Source: Mucilaginibacter cryoferens
GTDB taxonomy: Bacteria > Bacteroidota > Bacteroidia > Sphingobacteriales > Sphingobacteriaceae
Direction of reading: 5' to 3'
Length of the DNA stretch: 64,000 nucleotides
Assembly (NCBI RefSeq): GCF_014205845.1
Contig: NZ_JACHCR010000005.1
Span: 1 to 64,000 of the forward strand
The notes beneath the pieces are model-generated. The model was not told the DNA's origin, searched no databases, and worked only from the letters and a program-made list of their open reading frames with translations. The number at the start of each line of letters is the position of its first letter. Within the stretch, counting starts at the first letter, position 1. The translations under genes were made by a program, and so were the position numbers. This document shows positions 41,540 to 50,544 of this stretch, one piece after another.

Positions 41540-41610
41540 CCCTCACAAACAACTATTTCTACATAGCTTTAGGGTAAGCTGTTTGTGAGGGCACAAACAG
41601 CGGGTGAAAG
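41540..41610 (+). repeat. Left copy of the direct repeat flanking the O-methyltransferase gene, with alternative hairpins
   Basis: About 70 bp that reappear imperfectly at 42697-42766. Within it CCCTCACAAACA (41540-41551) can pair with TGTTTGTGAGGG (41580-41591), while GCTGTTTGTG (41578-41587) can instead pair with CACAAACAGC (41592-41601). The two stems exclude each other. Confidence 0.65.
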
Positions 41611-41676
41611 TTTTAAAGCTTTTACAATAACCAAAAACTTATTGTAAATTGCTATACCATTATAAAACAACATTTT

Positions 41677-42690
41677 ATGACACAAGAACTCCCTCCTCCA
41701 GTTCAATTAATGCAGATGCTCTTTGGTTTTGCAGTATCGCGGGCCATTGGTGTATGCGCAGAATTAGGCATCGCCGACCTTTTAAGAGATGGGACAAAAA
41801 CGACAGAAGAATTAGCACAGCAAACAACCGTTCATCCCCGTTCTCTTTACCGGGTGTTGCGGGCTTGTGCCAGCGTTGGTGTGTTTTCAGAAGATGCTGA
41901 AAAAAGGTTTTCCCTTACACCTTTAGCTGAGCCTTTACTTAGTGATTCTCCGGGTAGTTCACGAGCTTTTGCAGAAATGATTACTACTGACTGGCAATTT
42001 CAGACCTGGGCCGAGTTACCCTATAGTGTAAAAACCGGGAAACCTGCTTTTGAAAAAGTGCATGGGATGCCTGCTTTTGATTATTTCTGGAGCAATGAGA
42101 AAGCTGGCAGAGTATTTAATGACGCAATGACAAGCAATAGTGCTTTTGCAAGTGCTGCAGTAGTGAATAGTTATGATTTTTCTTCCGTTTCTGTATTGGC
42201 AGACATAGGTGGCGGACATGGTTTTTTGCTGGCATCAATTCTTGCCAAATATGGTACTGTAAAAGGTATATTATATGATATGCCAGCCATTGTTTCTGAA
42301 GCAGAAAAACTATTAACGGCACATGGCGTATCAAACAGGTGCGAATTGGTGGGAGGTAGTTTTTTTGAAAGTGTACCAACAGGCTGCGATGCTTATATTA
42401 TGAAACATATTATTCACGACTGGAATGATGAACAATGTATTACTTTGCTCAAAAATTGCTGTAAAGCCATGACAAATGGCGGCAAGGTACTGGTTGTAGA
42501 AATGATAGTACCCGAAGGAAATGAACCATCGCCTGCAAAACTCCTTGATTTACAAATGTTACAATATCTTCCTGGTTGTGAACGAACTGAAAAGGAATAC
42601 AGGCAATTGTTTAGCAGCGCAGGCCTTAAGTTAACCAGAATAATAACAACAATGTCGCCATTTAGTATTTTAGAAGGAGTAAGTAAATAG
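41677..42690 (+). CDS. SAM-dependent O-methyltransferase (plant-COMT/TcmO-like fold)
   Basis: A 337-aa small-molecule O-methyltransferase. A winged-helix dimerisation domain (about 15-100, VSRAIGVCAELGIADLLRDGTKTTEELAQQT...YRVLRACASVGVF) is followed by a Rossmann SAM domain with glycine motif LADIGGGHGFLLASIL (about 172-187) and acidic YDMPAIV. HIIHDWNDEQC (about 244-254) holds the expected catalytic His. Such enzymes methylate hydroxyls on quinones, phenolics or polyketides; the acceptor is unknown and no biosynthetic genes are adjacent. The gene is flanked by an imperfect direct repeat of about 70 bp, between the dcw operon and an iron-uptake pair, so it may be an inserted cassette. Confidence 0.88.
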   Translation: MTQELPPPVQLMQMLFGFAVSRAIGVCAELGIADLLRDGTKTTEELAQQTTVHPRSLYRVLRACASVGVFSEDAEKRFSLTPLAEPLLSDSPGSSRAFAEMITTDWQFQTWAELPYSVKTGKPAFEKVHGMPAFDYFWSNEKAGRVFNDAMTSNSAFASAAVVNSYDFSSVSVLADIGGGHGFLLASILAKYGTVKGILYDMPAIVSEAEKLLTAHGVSNRCELVGGSFFESVPTGCDAYIMKHIIHDWNDEQCITLLKNCCKAMTNGGKVLVVEMIVPEGNEPSPAKLLDLQMLQYLPGCERTEKEYRQLFSSAGLKLTRIITTMSPFSILEGVSK

Positions 42691-42696
42691 CTTACA

Positions 42697-42766
42697 CCCT
42701 CATAAACAATTATTTAACATGACTTTACCATAAGCAACTGTTAGAACACAAACTGCAGGTGGAAAA
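42697..42766 (+). repeat. Right copy of the direct repeat flanking the O-methyltransferase gene
   Basis: CCCTCATAAACAATTATTT, then ACATGACTTTACCATAAGC, then CTGTT and CACAAACTGCAGGTGGAAAA follow the order of the left copy with roughly 70 percent identity by eye. It starts 7 bases after the stop codon. Confidence 0.6.
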
Positions 42767-42796
42767 CCTATTACGAGATCGCGAGCGGATATAAAA

Positions 42797-44014
42797 TTAT
42801 ACCACCTCCATTTTCTTACCTACCTGCTTTGGCTTTTTCTTTGTACGGTTAAGCCACATCATTACACCTGTTACGGGGAATACCAACGATAATAAACAAA
42901 CTATAAAACTGATAACTTTGGTAGGCAAACCATAAACCGAGCCCGTGTGCACCGGCTTTACCAATGCCCTTACGCGCTGCCCTAAACTTTTATCGGCAAA
43001 CAATTGCGAACCGGCTAAACTGCCGCTGTACTGATCTATATAATAAGTATCGGCAGTAGTTTCAATAGCGCCTTTTGGCAAAATATTTACACTGTAAACC
43101 GCCAACGAATCTTTTGGAACACGTACGATATAATAATCTGCCAGGTTGGTTTGTGCTGCTACTGTTTGTAATGCGGCATCTACTTTTAAAGCTTCAATGC
43201 CCGCCTGGTATTTTGATTGCGGCGTTTTAGGCTGTTCTTTTACAAGCTGCGATCCGGTTATGGCAAAAAGAGCCTGATTGGCCCATTTAAATGTCATGAT
43301 TAAACCGGTTAATACTATTACTATTAAAAATACCGATGTATAAAAACCGGTAACAATATGCATATCGTGTACCAGCCTTTTGGTGCTGCCGCCCCATTTT
43401 ATTTTTAAGCGCTGTCGCATAACGGCTTTGGTTTTGGGCCACCATAATACCACACCGGTTATTAATATAAACAGAAAAAGCAAGGTAGAAATAGCTACTA
43501 CCCAATCGCCGGCGCTATCCTTACCGGCCAACAAAAACCGGTGAAACATCTCTACATTGTACAGAAACGATTGCCTGCGGTTATACTCGCCCGTTACCAG
43601 GCCAGTATATGGATTTACAAATACCGTTAAATTTGCCCTGTCGGCTGCTTCTTTGGGTTTCTTATCTTTATTACCCGGCACCGTGGCAGTTTTACTTTTC
43701 TCTGTTTGAGCAGGCTTTCCTTTTTTTCCATTTTTCTCGGGCACAATCAAACCAATCTCTACCGTTCTGCCAGCATCGGTATAAACCATAGCCGAGGCAA
43801 ACTTAGCTTTTGGCACCTGTTTTAAAGCACCTTTTATCAGCTGTTCTAAAGGCATGCGTACCTGCGCCGCTGTTACATAATAGCGCTGAGGGTGCAGGGT
43901 ATGTTCAATCTCTTTTTCGAAAACCAGCAGGGTACCGGTAAAGCATGAGCAAAAGATGATGACACCTGCCGCCAGACTCAGGTAAAGGTGTATGGTGCGA
44001 AAAAATGCTTTCAT
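42797..44014 (-). CDS. PepSY-domain membrane protein (PiuB family)
   Basis: A 405-aa inner-membrane protein with four hydrophobic segments (about 5-30, 155-180, 205-235, 365-390) and PepSY-type periplasmic domains between them. The family is commonly next to TonB-dependent siderophore receptors and is induced by iron limitation; some members reduce or release iron from siderophores. The loop GKKGKPAQTEKSKTATVPGNKDKKPKEA (about 115-143) is a Lys-rich insert. It follows the TonB receptor gene on the same strand 90 bp downstream, with a hairpin between. Confidence 0.88.
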   Translation of the reverse strand: MKAFFRTIHLYLSLAAGVIIFCSCFTGTLLVFEKEIEHTLHPQRYYVTAAQVRMPLEQLIKGALKQVPKAKFASAMVYTDAGRTVEIGLIVPEKNGKKGKPAQTEKSKTATVPGNKDKKPKEAADRANLTVFVNPYTGLVTGEYNRRQSFLYNVEMFHRFLLAGKDSAGDWVVAISTLLFLFILITGVVLWWPKTKAVMRQRLKIKWGGSTKRLVHDMHIVTGFYTSVFLIVIVLTGLIMTFKWANQALFAITGSQLVKEQPKTPQSKYQAGIEALKVDAALQTVAAQTNLADYYIVRVPKDSLAVYSVNILPKGAIETTADTYYIDQYSGSLAGSQLFADKSLGQRVRALVKPVHTGSVYGLPTKVISFIVCLLSLVFPVTGVMMWLNRTKKKPKQVGKKMEVV

Positions 44015-44029
44015 AATTTTTTATTACAA

Positions 44030-44060
44030 AAACCGGGCATGCCAAAGCACGGCCCGGTTT
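44030..44060 (-). terminator. Hairpin between the TonB receptor and PepSY genes
   Basis: AAACCGGGC (44030-44038) pairs with GCCCGGTTT (44052-44060); on the minus strand a T run follows. It has the form of an intrinsic terminator and may lower PepSY expression relative to the receptor. Confidence 0.7.
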
Positions 44061-44104
44061 ATTCTATTTTTGATAATCAAACTCTTTTATACCAGCAGAT
44101 CAAA

Positions 44105-46555
44105 CTACAGCTTGTAGCTCAGGGTAGTTAAAAACTGCCTTGGAGGTATTGGGTTAATGCTGTAATTTTCGTGCACATTGTAATTTAATACATTACCTAT
44201 ATTGGATATCTTTCCAATAATAGAGATCCTTTTATAGCTATACCCAACTGATGCATCAACCGTGGTAAAGCCAGGTACATTAACCAGTCTTGATATAGTT
44301 TGGGTTTGCCCAACAGTATTGGCATTACCCGCTGTACGGTTGCCCAGGTAATAAACAGATGCACCTACTTTAAAGCCCTTTAAGTCGCCGTTATAAAAAT
44401 TATAAAATACGCTTGTGTTGGCGGTGTGCTTTGGCACATTAATTAATGGTTGCCCCGCAATGTTGCTACCTACCGAAGTTGACGTTTTTGAATACCGTGC
44501 ATTGGTATAGCTGTAACCGGCTAATATATCAAGCCCTTTAACCGGATGTCCGGCAATATCCAGCTCAACACCATCGCTTTTAGTTTGGCCAACAAGCTCT
44601 TTAATATTGGTATTGATGTTCACTGTTGTACCATCGGCCAAAAATGGCGCTGTTTGGGCCAGGTTGTTATTGATGATACGATATGCAGTTACGTTTACAG
44701 ATAAATTACCGTTCAGGAAATCGTTTTTAACACCGGCCTCATACTGATCTACTAATGATGGCGAAAGCGGTGCATTATTAACATCTACACCTGTATTGGT
44801 GATAAAAGAGTTTGAGTAACTTGCAAATAATGCGGTATTGGCAAGAGGCTTATAAACTATACCAACACGTGGCGAAAATGCCTTGTCCTCCTTACCTGCT
44901 GCCTGGGTTGCTAAAGCTGGCAGATAATAATTGGTTACCTGCGTTGGCGCAATATATTGGTACGACCACCGGATACCGGCAAGCACTTTAACTTTATCGG
45001 ATATGCTGATTAGATCATTAAAGTAAGCGCCAAACCTGTTGGTTTTTGTAAGGATATTATATAACGGGCTCATCTGCGGCTTATCGGCACGCAGCTTATA
45101 CTTATTAACGTTAAAAATATTAATAGTATCATAAACCACAGATTGAACAGTACCATTCTGATCCCGATAACTTGAACCGCTTACGTAAGTGTAAGCCGTA
45201 CTGTTGTACCTATCGGCATCGATACCAAACAAAATATTGTGTTTTATAGTACCGGTATTAAACTGGCCGGTAACGTTAAACTGCCCGGTGTAATAATCTT
45301 CCAGTGTTTTTGCGCGGTTAAGGGTGCGGGCCCAATCGCCATTGGCATTGGGTAATACACGCTCGGTAGTTTGGTATTGCCTGTTAAAATGCTGGTAATT
45401 GATACCGCCGCTTATTTGCCACTGGCTGTTAATTTGGTGGTTAACGGTAACCGTACCTGTTGATTGTTTGGTGTTACCTGTAGACCACGAAGCACCCAGG
45501 TACCGGCTACGCGGCACATTAGCAATTACATTATTGATTTGCCCGGTACCAAAATCGGGGGTAAAATCGTAGTTCAGGTAATCGCCCTCAACAGTGATGG
45601 TTGTTTTATCACTTACCTTATAAAGGAATGAAGGATTGATATATTCCCTTTCAGATTTTACATTATCGCGAAAACTATTTGCTTTTTCGTAAGTACCGTT
45701 TAAGCGGTAAGCCAGTTTAGAGGTTATAGGGCCGTAAACATCAAAAGAAGGGCGGTATAAATCATAACTACCATATGTCATAGATACTTTGCCGCCGGCT
45801 TCAAACAATGGCTTTTTGGTTACCATATTCAGAATACCACCGGGTGCCACGTTGCCATATAACAAAGCCGCGCTGCCTTTTAATATTTCGATACGGTCGA
45901 GCGAACTCACCTCAGGCACAACACCGGAGTTTACACGGAACCCATTTTTAAACATGTTGGTGCTCGAAAAATTATAGCCCCGTGCGCCAAATGTTTCCTG
46001 CGTGTTACCGCGCGCACTGTACAGGTAAACGCCATTTACATTTCTGATCACATCGCTTAAACGTATTGATTGCTGCTGCTCCAATACATCGCTACCTATT
46101 ACGGTAACACTCTGAGGCAAGTCCATTGGTGCAACATTCATTTTGCCAATGGTTAGTTTTTTGCGGTTGATGGTTTTTGTTGAAGAAACAACCACCTCAT
46201 TAAGTTGTGCCGCACTCTCGTTAAGCGCAAAACTAACGTCGGTGGTTTGATTAGCAACAACTATAACAGACTGTTCTTCTGTTTTGGTGCCAATAAAACT
46301 GGCAACCAGGGTGTATGTGCCGGGTTTAACATTAAAAAAACTGAATGATCCATCGTTGATAGTGGTAGTGCTTTTATTTAACCCTTTAATGGCAACATTA
46401 ACATAAGGAGCTGCCTTGCCATCGCTGGTTTTAACCACACCGCTTATTTTGCCGGTGTTGCCATCATCGCTGGCCTTTAAAGTGATGATATTTATAAATA
46501 CAAACAGAATTAAAAGGGTGAATTTGTGCAGGTAGTTGTGTAAGTTATTGGGCAT
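44105..46555 (-). CDS. TonB-dependent siderophore receptor with carboxypeptidase-like N-terminal domain
   Basis: An 816-aa outer-membrane receptor. A signal peptide (to about residue 28, ending TLKA) is followed by a carboxypeptidase regulatory-like domain (about 35-110, GKISGVVKTSDGKAAPYVNVAIKGLNKSTTT), then the plug (about 128-245, MDLPQSVTVIGSDVLEQQQ ... RGYNFSST ... RIEILKGSAALLYGNVAPGGILNMVTK) and a 22-strand barrel. The RGxxxxGxLNxVTK-like plug pattern is that of the FhuA/FoxA siderophore group. The ATG at 46555 is preferred to an in-frame codon at 46612: a TATTTTTG promoter box at 46583-46590 lies inside that longer frame, and only the shorter form starts with a normal signal peptide. 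It is paired with the PepSY gene, so iron uptake is the likely role. Confidence 0.9.
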   Translation of the reverse strand: MPNNLHNYLHKFTLLILFVFINIITLKASDDGNTGKISGVVKTSDGKAAPYVNVAIKGLNKSTTTINDGSFSFFNVKPGTYTLVASFIGTKTEEQSVIVVANQTTDVSFALNESAAQLNEVVVSSTKTINRKKLTIGKMNVAPMDLPQSVTVIGSDVLEQQQSIRLSDVIRNVNGVYLYSARGNTQETFGARGYNFSSTNMFKNGFRVNSGVVPEVSSLDRIEILKGSAALLYGNVAPGGILNMVTKKPLFEAGGKVSMTYGSYDLYRPSFDVYGPITSKLAYRLNGTYEKANSFRDNVKSEREYINPSFLYKVSDKTTITVEGDYLNYDFTPDFGTGQINNVIANVPRSRYLGASWSTGNTKQSTGTVTVNHQINSQWQISGGINYQHFNRQYQTTERVLPNANGDWARTLNRAKTLEDYYTGQFNVTGQFNTGTIKHNILFGIDADRYNSTAYTYVSGSSYRDQNGTVQSVVYDTINIFNVNKYKLRADKPQMSPLYNILTKTNRFGAYFNDLISISDKVKVLAGIRWSYQYIAPTQVTNYYLPALATQAAGKEDKAFSPRVGIVYKPLANTALFASYSNSFITNTGVDVNNAPLSPSLVDQYEAGVKNDFLNGNLSVNVTAYRIINNNLAQTAPFLADGTTVNINTNIKELVGQTKSDGVELDIAGHPVKGLDILAGYSYTNARYSKTSTSVGSNIAGQPLINVPKHTANTSVFYNFYNGDLKGFKVGASVYYLGNRTAGNANTVGQTQTISRLVNVPGFTTVDASVGYSYKRISIIGKISNIGNVLNYNVHENYSINPIPPRQFLTTLSYKL

Positions 46556-46582
46556 ATTATTTATACTAAGTCTAATTAAGCG

Positions 46583-46590
46583 CAAAAATA
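46583..46590 (-). promoter_or_regulatory. -7 box of the TonB receptor gene
   Basis: Minus strand TATTTTTG matches TAnnTTTG, with a predicted leader of about 21 nt to the ATG at 46555. No obvious Fur box was recognised. Confidence 0.5.
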
Positions 46591-46718
46591 AGAACACATT
46601 TCTATTTCGCAAGCATTATTTAGAATTAGTTTAAATAATATCTATCGTCAAATAACTATTTCGTTACAGTACCTTAAAGCTTTGAGTTCTCATTATATTA
46701 GCCTCATAAACCTCCCAC

Positions 46719-48029
46719 ATGAAAAAGCTTTTACTTGTTGCGCTACTCATTTTGTTTTGTGTAAGCTATTTAAAGGCGCAACCCGGCAAAACCGAAATAG
46801 CCAAATGGCAGTACGATCGTAATGGCGCGGTTTCCATCACCTGGGACGATGGCTCGATCAACCAATTTAAAATAGCGCTCCCTATTTTAAATCAGCTCAA
46901 CATCAAAAGCACTTTTTTTATTATTACCGGGCAAATTCCAGGCTCGCAATACCATGCCAGGTTTATAGGGAGGCCAATAAAGAATATCATTGCCGAAACG
47001 GCCAACACCCCAACCAATAAGGATAATTTTTATGAGCGGGCCTCGGCAGCGGGCCATTTAGGATTGATAGGCACGCTTGACTATCATTACAAAGCCGGAT
47101 CATTAATTGACGATAACCAACCAGAGGCCGCCTATAAGGTAATAGATGAGTTATACAGCAAAGTACGGCATGGCGATTTTAAACCGGGCGTTGAGCACAA
47201 CACCGAATATAACGATGCCCATGGCACCACCTGGGACCAGATTAAAAGATACGCCGCCGAAGGGCACGAGTTTTCCAGCCACATGGTAACCCACCCGCGC
47301 CTGGCCGCGCTTGATGAAGCCAATATGCTTTATGAGGCAGAGAAAAGCCGGCTGGATATGCTCCATAACTTAGGTATTAACTACACTTTTAGCGCCGAAG
47401 GGCCATTTGGCACCGAAAATGAGCGGGCTGTAGCTTACTTAAGCAAAGTTTATCCGGCCCTGCGCAACCGCATGCCCGAACCCTGGCTTAAGGAGATAAG
47501 CAGAAGCGATAAAGATACCCCCGGTAATACCGATAAGGAATATGTGCAATACCAGCGTGGTGCTACTACCCAAACCCCGTTACCTATGATGAAAGCCTGG
47601 GTTGATACCACCATAGCCCGCCACGATACCTGGCTGGTACTTACGCACCATGGTGTGGAAGGTATAGGCTGGGAAGCCCTGCCTGCTACCGAACTTACCA
47701 ACTATTTTACCTATATTAAAAGCCACGACGATAAACTTTGGATAGCCACCTTTGGCGATGTAACCAAATACATGCGCGAAAGAAAAAGTGCGAATATTAT
47801 TACCGATAACCAAAATGGCAAACTGGTAATAACAGTAAGCCATCCACTCGATAAACGTTTTTATAACCTGCCACTTACGCTAAAAACCTATTTACCTTTG
47901 GGATGGCAGAAAGCAGAAATTACCCAAAACGGACACATAGTTAAGGCCGAACCAATGAGCGACGATAACGGCAGCTATCTGCTTTATCAGGCCAAAACAA
48001 ATGTGCCGTTGGTAATTACAAAACTATAG
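46719..48029 (+). CDS. Secreted polysaccharide deacetylase family protein (CE4/NodB fold)
   Basis: A 436-aa exported protein. A signal peptide (1-20, cut after LKA) precedes a NodB-type domain (about 35-215). The metal-site pattern is Asp43-Asp44 in TWDDGS and His188-x3-His192 in SSHMVTHPRL. A region containing VLTHHGVEG (near 307) follows, then a C-terminal beta domain (about 360-436). CE4 enzymes remove acetyl groups from chitin oligosaccharides, peptidoglycan or other glycans. The substrate is not evident. It is monocistronic and divergent from the TonB receptor gene. Confidence 0.85.
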   Translation: MKKLLLVALLILFCVSYLKAQPGKTEIAKWQYDRNGAVSITWDDGSINQFKIALPILNQLNIKSTFFIITGQIPGSQYHARFIGRPIKNIIAETANTPTNKDNFYERASAAGHLGLIGTLDYHYKAGSLIDDNQPEAAYKVIDELYSKVRHGDFKPGVEHNTEYNDAHGTTWDQIKRYAAEGHEFSSHMVTHPRLAALDEANMLYEAEKSRLDMLHNLGINYTFSAEGPFGTENERAVAYLSKVYPALRNRMPEPWLKEISRSDKDTPGNTDKEYVQYQRGATTQTPLPMMKAWVDTTIARHDTWLVLTHHGVEGIGWEALPATELTNYFTYIKSHDDKLWIATFGDVTKYMRERKSANIITDNQNGKLVITVSHPLDKRFYNLPLTLKTYLPLGWQKAEITQNGHIVKAEPMSDDNGSYLLYQAKTNVPLVITKL

Positions 48030-48048
48030 CTTCGTTAACCATAGCTTG

Positions 48049-48471
48049 CTAATTAAATACTACATCATCCGGTCCCGATATTTTTGCAACATGACAACCG
48101 CAACCGCCACTGATTTTTAAAGTTGCTGTTTGAGTTTTATTGGTTAACGAATCTGTAGCGGTAACCTTTACATTATCTCCCCCTGTCGAAAAATCTTTAA
48201 TATTGGAATCAGAGGTTAACAACATAAAGCCGGCAACAAAGTCAATATTGGGTGGATACTGCACTGGCGTTAACGATTTATTGGTACGCAAATTAATGGC
48301 GCTAAAGTTTTTTAGCGTTACGGGCTTTCCGTTGTTATCAATAAATCTAACACCCAAATAACTAAAATTGGCTGTACAGGTTTGCAGTCCACAGCCACTG
48401 TTTTGCTTGTTGTTTTTACAGGCAGAAAAAAAGATAACAAGCAGTGTGATGAAGGTTAATTTTTTTATCAT
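48049..48471 (-). CDS. Hypothetical lipoprotein
   Basis: A 140-aa predicted lipoprotein of unknown function. The signal MIKKLTFITLLVIFFSAC ends in a lipobox with Cys18. The start at 48471 is chosen over an upstream in-frame codon (48507) because it alone gives this signal. The mature part is beta-rich with four further Cys (GCGLQTC and GGCGCH), which could form disulfides or bind metal. It is convergent to the deacetylase gene, with only 19 bp between the stop codons. Confidence 0.7.
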   Translation of the reverse strand: MIKKLTFITLLVIFFSACKNNKQNSGCGLQTCTANFSYLGVRFIDNNGKPVTLKNFSAINLRTNKSLTPVQYPPNIDFVAGFMLLTSDSNIKDFSTGGDNVKVTATDSLTNKTQTATLKISGGCGCHVAKISGPDDVVFN

Positions 48472-48523
48472 AATAGTAGTTTTAAGCCAATACGGCAAAT
48501 ACCTCAATAATGCTACAGAAAAT

Positions 48524-48562
48524 AAAAAAAGCCATGTCGAATTTTCTTCAACATGGCCTTTT
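48524..48562 (-). terminator. Terminator of the CocE-type hydrolase gene
   Basis: GCCATGT (48531-48537) pairs with ACATGGC (48551-48557), preceded by A7 on the plus strand, so the minus-strand stem ends in a T run. Confidence 0.8.
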
Positions 48563-48584
48563 ACTTATTTGCCTTTTATACCTG

Positions 48585-50450
48585 TTACTCTATCACCCTA
48601 ACCTTTAAAAAGCTTGGTTCGGCCTGGGAGGTGTAAACTTTGTGGGTTGCTTTCTTAAAGTCGGTATCCTTAGCTTTCATAATATCCTGAAACTGCTGGG
48701 TATTTCTGTCTATAAGCGGAAACCAGGTACTTTGCACCTGCACCATCAAACGGTGCCCTTTTTTAAAGGTATGCAGCACATCCTGTAGTTCGAAGTTTAC
48801 CGGGGTTACTTTACCAGGCGCAAATGGCTCCGGCTTATCAAAACCATTGCGAAACTTGCCGCGCATGGCCTCGCTGCGCACCATTTGCTGGTAGCCGCCC
48901 AGGTAAACACCGGTGCCAGTAAACTTGTCGTTTTTGGTAGAATCGGGATATACATCTATCACTTTTACAATCCAATCGGCATCTGTACCTGTGGTTGATA
49001 CCTTTAGGTTGGCCCAAATGTTACCGGCAAGGGTTACATCTTTATCCAACACATCGGTTTCGTAAGTTAATACATCCGGGCGTTGTGAAGCAAAACGCTG
49101 GTCGCCGGTCATGTACTCGCGTTTCATATCATTATCAATAGTATTGATAAATGGTACCGGTTTATTAGGGTCTGATACAAACTCATCAAAACTATTACCG
49201 GCAGCCGGTGCATCAAATGATAATTTACCACCGGGCAGCAGATACAGGCTTTTATCAACAGCCTCTTTTGGCGGCCATGTTTTGTAGGTTTTCCATTGGT
49301 TTACGCCTGTTTCAAAGGTGGATATTGGCTCAAGGCTCAAATCTGTACCTTTTAAATAATGACTAAAAAACGCAAACTCAATTTTCTCCCGGTAAAACGG
49401 ACCAGTAGGCCCCCCAAAGCCAACATCGCCTAAATGGTCGCCATCACCACGTGACCAGCCGCCGTGTACCCAAGGCCCCATGGTAAAATAAACCGGGGTT
49501 TTAGGATTTTCTTTAACCAATGTTTTGTAGGTGTTAATAGCACCGTACAGGTCTTCGGCATCATACCATCCACCGGTAACCAGCACCGCGGTTTTAATAT
49601 CGTGCAGGTGATAAAGTACGTTACGATCTTTCCAATGCTGATCATAATTGGGATGATCCAGCATTTCGTTCCACAGGCGAATAGTATCTTTATAATATTT
49701 ATCGTTGGAGTTTTTTACCGAACCCATCCTCATAAAAAAATCATACCCATCATTGGTACCGGCATTAAAACCTGTTCCCCTGCGCTGCGTGGGTTTATCA
49801 TCCTGGCGGTTTGTAAAAAATGGGTAGAAACCAAAGTTGGCCGTAAGCATAAACGCGCCATTATGAAAAGCATCATCGCGATACAAATCGGCCATTGGTG
49901 CCTGCGGCGATGCAGCCACCAATGCCGGGTGACGGCTTAACAATGCGGCAGTGGTATAAAAACCAGGGTAAGAGATTCCCCAAACACCTACTTTGCCGGT
50001 ATTGTTCGGGAGGTTTTTAATGAGCCAATCTATAGTATCATAGGTATCAGTACCTTCATCAACATCGTTTTTGGTTTTGTGTACTTCCTTTTCGGGAGTC
50101 ATTTCTTCAAAAATGCCCTCGCTCATCCAGCGGCCACGTACGTCCTGGTAAACAAAAATATAACCATCATGTACAAATAATGATGATGGCCCCATACTGC
50201 CTTTATAAGCATTGGGCCCGTAAGGAGCAACACTATAAGGTGTTCTATCCATCATGATAGGATACTTTTTGGTTTGATCTTTTGGTACATATACCGAGGT
50301 GAACAGTTTTTTACCGTCGCGCATGGGTATTTGATACTCATACTTGGTATAATTGGCTTTTATATAATCTGCATCAGGACCCTTTGGCTGGGCTTGCGAG
50401 CAAATGGCCGCCATCAAAAAGCTGAAAGCTATAAGGAAATTTTTTTTCAT
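48585..50450 (-). CDS. CocE/NonD-family hydrolase (X-Pro dipeptidyl-peptidase-like)
   Basis: A 621-aa exported serine hydrolase. A signal peptide (1-20, cut after SQA) precedes an alpha/beta-hydrolase domain (about 35-370) with nucleophile Ser160 in the elbow GISYPG. Candidate acid and base residues are in TGGWYDAED (about 294-302) and MGPWVHGGW (about 327-335). A C-terminal jelly-roll domain (PepX_C type, about 395-610) follows. Members cleave acyl esters, amides or beta-lactam precursors (glutaryl-7-ACA acylase) or X-Pro peptides. The natural substrate is unknown. It is a single-gene unit. Confidence 0.9.
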   Translation of the reverse strand: MKKNFLIAFSFLMAAICSQAQPKGPDADYIKANYTKYEYQIPMRDGKKLFTSVYVPKDQTKKYPIMMDRTPYSVAPYGPNAYKGSMGPSSLFVHDGYIFVYQDVRGRWMSEGIFEEMTPEKEVHKTKNDVDEGTDTYDTIDWLIKNLPNNTGKVGVWGISYPGFYTTAALLSRHPALVAASPQAPMADLYRDDAFHNGAFMLTANFGFYPFFTNRQDDKPTQRRGTGFNAGTNDGYDFFMRMGSVKNSNDKYYKDTIRLWNEMLDHPNYDQHWKDRNVLYHLHDIKTAVLVTGGWYDAEDLYGAINTYKTLVKENPKTPVYFTMGPWVHGGWSRGDGDHLGDVGFGGPTGPFYREKIEFAFFSHYLKGTDLSLEPISTFETGVNQWKTYKTWPPKEAVDKSLYLLPGGKLSFDAPAAGNSFDEFVSDPNKPVPFINTIDNDMKREYMTGDQRFASQRPDVLTYETDVLDKDVTLAGNIWANLKVSTTGTDADWIVKVIDVYPDSTKNDKFTGTGVYLGGYQQMVRSEAMRGKFRNGFDKPEPFAPGKVTPVNFELQDVLHTFKKGHRLMVQVQSTWFPLIDRNTQQFQDIMKAKDTDFKKATHKVYTSQAEPSFLKVRVIE

Positions 50451-50483
50451 ATTATGTTAATAGTTCCCTAAAAGTAGTGAATA

Positions 50484-50513
50484 AAACAAAAAAGGCAACC
50501 AGATTAGGTTGCC
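50484..50513 (-). terminator. Terminator of the first GNAT gene
   Basis: GGCAACC (50494-50500) pairs with GGTTGCC (50507-50513); the minus-strand stem ends in TTTTTTGTTTT. Confidence 0.8.
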
Positions 50514-50544
50514 TATCGAAATAGTTACGAAAATTGAACAACCC

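Noticed and set aside
41540..41610. Integron attC site beside the O-methyltransferase gene
   Set aside because: It has the imperfect palindrome shape but not the conserved GTTRRRY and RYYYAAC core sites.
46556..46612. Longer N-terminus for the TonB receptor
   Set aside because: The extension contains a TAnnTTTG promoter box and would put 19 residues ahead of a good signal peptide.
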